The notes under the pieces: model-generated
What the model saw: the letters and a program-made list of their open reading frames with translations, nothing else
Database searches by the model: none
What the model was told of the DNA's origin: nothing
In this document: piece by piece, positions 6,852 through 8,876 of the stretch
How the letters are laid out: the number at the start of each line of letters is the position of its first letter
How positions within the stretch are numbered: the first letter of the stretch is position 1
Program-made: the position numbers and the translations under genes
Source of the DNA: Ghiorsea sp.
GTDB taxonomy: Bacteria > Pseudomonadota > Zetaproteobacteria > Mariprofundales > Mariprofundaceae
DNA: 8,876 nt
Reading direction: 5' to 3'
Assembly (NCBI GenBank): GCA_030950765.1
Contig: JAUZQX010000147.1
Span: 1 to 8,876 of the forward strand

Positions 6852-8240
6852 TTACCGTACCTTGGGTGGCACAACAATCACAAACACCTGATCGCCTCGT
6901 CTATCCAGCAATACACGCAACGCATGCCCTTTGTTTAGGTTTTTTGCATACTTCTCAAAGCTACGAACACTATCAATCATATGACCATCAATACGCAAAA
7001 TCACATCATTGCGTTGAATGCCTGCCCTAGCTGCAGCAGAACCTTGCAATACCTGCTTCACCACCACGCCTTTATCACTACGGGTTCGTAATTGCTCAGC
7101 CAAAGCTTTGGTCAATGGTTGCACCATCAAACCATGTTTCGCCATAGATGTTTTGCGATGTTGCTTTTGAGCCGCCATATCATCGGGCATTTCTTCTACA
7201 ACCACAGGAATTACTTTTCGTTTACCATTGCGAATCACTTCTACAATCACCTTGTCACCGGGTTGATGGCGAGCAATTTTAATCGGCAAATCATGCGCTT
7301 TACGAATAACTTGCCCATCTACAGCAACAATCACATCACCCGCCTGAATACCCGCTTTATCAGCGGCGGAGCCCGCTTCTACTTGTGGAATCAATGCACC
7401 ATAACGGTTTTTTAAGCCTAATGCTTGCATGGTCGCTTTATCTACATCTTGAATACGCACACCCAACCTTGCCCGTTGCACACGTCCATCTTCTCTTAAA
7501 TCTTTAAATACAGATTTTGCCAAGTTAATCGGAATAGCAAAACCAATACCATTATTACCACCACTTTGTGAATAAATGGCTGTGTTAATACCCACTAGTT
7601 CACCATCAACATTAAACAATGGACCACCTGAGTTACCAGGGTTAATCGCGGCATCAGTTTGAATAAAATCATCATAAGGACCAGAGCCAATCACACGACC
7701 TTTTGCCGATACAATGCCTGCGGTTACCGTTTGCTCTAAACCAAAGGGGTTGCCGATAGCAACAACCCAGTCACCCACGCGCAACTTATCCGAGTTACCC
7801 AATTTAACAGCTCGTAAACCTTTGCTATCAATTTTTAATAAGGCTAAGTCTAACTTAGGGTCTGTACCAATCAATTCAGCTTGCAACTCTTGGCCATCAC
7901 TTAAAGTCACAACAATTTCATCGGCATCTTTAACTACGTGATTATTGGTTACAATAAAACCTTTCTTAGAAAGTATAAAACCTGTACCCAAAGCATGGCG
8001 CTCTTGTTTGGGCATTTGATCCAGAAAACCACGGAAAAAATCGTCAAAGGGTGTGCCTGGCATATTACCAAATGGCATTTGCATCTGAGGTGCTTTGGCA
8101 TATTGCGTAGTGCTAATGTTCACCACCGAAGGTTTTTGTTCTGCTGCCAAGTCCGCAAAACTATCAGGCATTGCATAGGTTAAATGGGGCAACACCAGCA
8201 TTAGTGTTGTAATCAATAAAGGTTTTATTATCTGTTTCAA
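6852..8240 (-). CDS. mucD: Periplasmic serine protease of the DegP/MucD (HtrA) family
   Basis: This 462-residue protein degrades or refolds damaged envelope proteins. A signal peptide (1-23, ending TYA) leads to a trypsin-like domain with catalytic triad H101 (TNNHVV), D131 (DLALLKI) and S204 (GNSGGPL), and then two PDZ domains (about 255-350 and 365-460). Length and the PFDDFFRGF segment (64-72) fit the DegP/DegQ/MucD group; mucD is preferred because rseC/mucC is directly upstream. The start is TTG 8240-8238, supported by AAGGAGAT 6-8 bases upstream and by the signal peptide. A 107-base gap separates it from rseC, enough for a promoter, but I found only weak matches (TTGCGT, 17 bases, TAGAAG) and no convincing sigmaE site. 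Confidence 0.94.
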   Translation of the reverse strand: MKQIIKPLLITTLMLVLPHLTYAMPDSFADLAAEQKPSVVNISTTQYAKAPQMQMPFGNMPGTPFDDFFRGFLDQMPKQERHALGTGFILSKKGFIVTNNHVVKDADEIVVTLSDGQELQAELIGTDPKLDLALLKIDSKGLRAVKLGNSDKLRVGDWVVAIGNPFGLEQTVTAGIVSAKGRVIGSGPYDDFIQTDAAINPGNSGGPLFNVDGELVGINTAIYSQSGGNNGIGFAIPINLAKSVFKDLREDGRVQRARLGVRIQDVDKATMQALGLKNRYGALIPQVEAGSAADKAGIQAGDVIVAVDGQVIRKAHDLPIKIARHQPGDKVIVEVIRNGKRKVIPVVVEEMPDDMAAQKQHRKTSMAKHGLMVQPLTKALAEQLRTRSDKGVVVKQVLQGSAAARAGIQRNDVILRIDGHMIDSVRSFEKYAKNLNKGHALRVLLDRRGDQVFVIVVPPKVR

Positions 8241-8246
8241 AGGTCT

Positions 8247-8254
8247 ATCTCCTT
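8247..8254 (-). promoter_or_regulatory. Shine-Dalgarno that fixes the TTG start of mucD
   Basis: AAGGAGAT lies 6 bases before the TTG at 8240. The next in-frame Met is residue 14, inside the signal peptide, and would remove its basic N end, so the TTG is the better start. Confidence 0.75.
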
Positions 8255-8347
8255 ATCTTCTAGCGTAATGAGTTCAAGCACGCAAAACATTGAAAGCGGA
8301 ACATGAATCTTTTATGAAATTGGATATACTCTTTTTTTATTGGGTTC

Positions 8348-8782
8348 TCATTTTTGAATTTCAACCATTTTTGGCATTTCAAAACCATCAACTCGTTTCA
8401 TCAACCACAACCATGTGGCACCTGCACCAAGCAGCCCACCCACAGCAGAAAATAAGTCGCCAGATAAACCTACGTTTTCTGCAAATTGAAAGGCAAATGC
8501 ACCAACAATCAAAAATGCCAACACAGGGTAACCATAAAACATCATACTCGCTGTTAAAATCAATTGGTCAGGCACTTCTACAGTTACAATATCACCCTCT
8601 TTGGCTTGCAAAGCATTGGGTAAACGAATATCAAAATCATCTTTATTCTTTTCCTTGATATTCCAAGAGCCCAGCGTACCACAAGCTGATTTACCCGCAC
8701 ATGAACCACACGATGAGTCGCGCTGCGCACGAATGAGCACTTCACCGCCTTCGACAGCAATCACAATGCCGACTTTTTTCAA
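8348..8782 (-). CDS. rseC: RseC/MucC-family inner-membrane protein (SoxR-reducing system)
   Basis: The 144-residue protein has an N-terminal cytoplasmic domain with the cysteine motif CGSCAGKSACG (C25, C28, C34), spaced as in E. coli RseC (CX2CX5C), and two membrane helices near 74-98 and 106-128. RseC family members act with the Rsx electron-transfer complex to reduce SoxR in E. coli and, as MucC, belong to the sigmaE/AlgU stress operon in pseudomonads. The start is TTG 8782-8780, overlapping the fmt stop (TTGA), with GGGGAAG 7 bases upstream. No sigma factor or anti-sigma gene is visible in the window. mucD lies downstream, as in Pseudomonas. Confidence 0.9.
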   Translation of the reverse strand: MKKVGIVIAVEGGEVLIRAQRDSSCGSCAGKSACGTLGSWNIKEKNKDDFDIRLPNALQAKEGDIVTVEVPDQLILTASMMFYGYPVLAFLIVGAFAFQFAENVGLSGDLFSAVGGLLGAGATWLWLMKRVDGFEMPKMVEIQK

Positions 8783-8876
8783 GCCAGCACTTCCCCAAGC
8801 TTGATTTGCGCACCGCGTAAATAGTCGGCGGCATTCATAACTTTTTTGCCTTCGGGCTGAATTTGTGTGATGCGAT
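8779..8876 (-). CDS. fmt: Methionyl-tRNA formyltransferase, C-terminal end (partial)
   Basis: A frame entering from the right edge encodes the last 31 residues of a protein and stops at TGA 8781-8779. IQPEGKKVMNAADYLRG matches the conserved C-terminal tail of Fmt (QPxGKKxMxAxDxL), which binds tRNA. Fmt formylates Met-tRNA for initiation. The stop overlaps the rseC TTG start by four bases, so the two genes should be translationally coupled. The call rests on a short but characteristic tail. Confidence 0.78.
   Translation of the reverse strand, partial: RITQIQPEGKKVMNAADYLRGAQIKLGEVLA

Noticed and set aside
8241..8347. Possible sigmaE-type promoter before mucD
   Set aside because: GAAC-like cores occur, but no partner -10 at correct spacing could be found, so no promoter is called.
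8290..8658. Plus-strand frame of 122 codons opposite rseC and the gap before mucD
   Set aside because: The composition looks like antisense of a membrane gene, with no recognisable domain; rseC on the other strand has its Cys motif, membrane helices and a coupled start.

Overview
The window holds two minus-strand gene strings and one plus-strand gene, with no mobile element, CRISPR array, tRNA or rRNA that I can see. Proteobacterial traits dominate: a three-gene ubiquinol:cytochrome c reductase operon (Rieske, full-length cytochrome b, cytochrome c1), a RseC/MucC gene next to a MucD-type protease, and an NAD+-dependent LigA of the size found in E. coli. The DNA is AT-leaning. The cytochrome b carries PVWY in place of PEWY, which as I recall is typical of beta/gamma-type sequences. 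A respiratory gamma-, beta- or zetaproteobacterium fits, but the genus cannot be fixed from the sequence.

Left block (positions 1-3548, minus strand). Reading in transcription order: rpe (ribulose-5-phosphate epimerase), petA, petB and petC, with gaps of 40, 12 and 1 bases, then a strong intrinsic terminator at about 265-293. Beyond the terminator is the start of a separate gene that runs off the left edge and may be a SAM-dependent methyltransferase. The rpe-pet string joins a pentose-phosphate/Calvin-cycle enzyme to the bc1 complex.

Centre (3549-4067). The 182-base divergent region between rpe and rpsT holds a good sigma70-type promoter for rpsT, a 10-base palindrome at its -10/start region, a spaced 9-base direct repeat, and a hairpin ending one base before the rpsT Shine-Dalgarno. 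rpsT (ribosomal protein S20) starts with TTG, as in E. coli. It faces ligA, and the two share a bidirectional terminator with a cUUCGg tetraloop.

Right block (4068-8876, minus strand). In transcription order: the 3' end of fmt (methionyl-tRNA formyltransferase), rseC, mucD/degP, a small glutaredoxin-like protein, a TlpA-like membrane-anchored thioredoxin, and ligA. Apart from a 107-base gap before mucD, neighbours overlap or nearly touch (4-base TTGA overlap, 3-base gap, 8-base overlap, 4-base GTGA overlap), so translational coupling is likely. Three thiol/redox proteins and an envelope protease form a plausible envelope redox and protein-quality module between two housekeeping genes.

The start sites of ligA, petC and rpsT given here are shorter than the longest open frames and were chosen from Shine-Dalgarno position, gene overlap and family length. 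Five of the ten visible starts are not ATG (TTG for rpsT, mucD and rseC; GTG for petB and ligA). I do not see a wholly new multi-gene system. The most promising undescribed element is the structured rpsT leader, followed by a possibly leaderless rpe transcript. No stretch over 300 bases lacks a gene.
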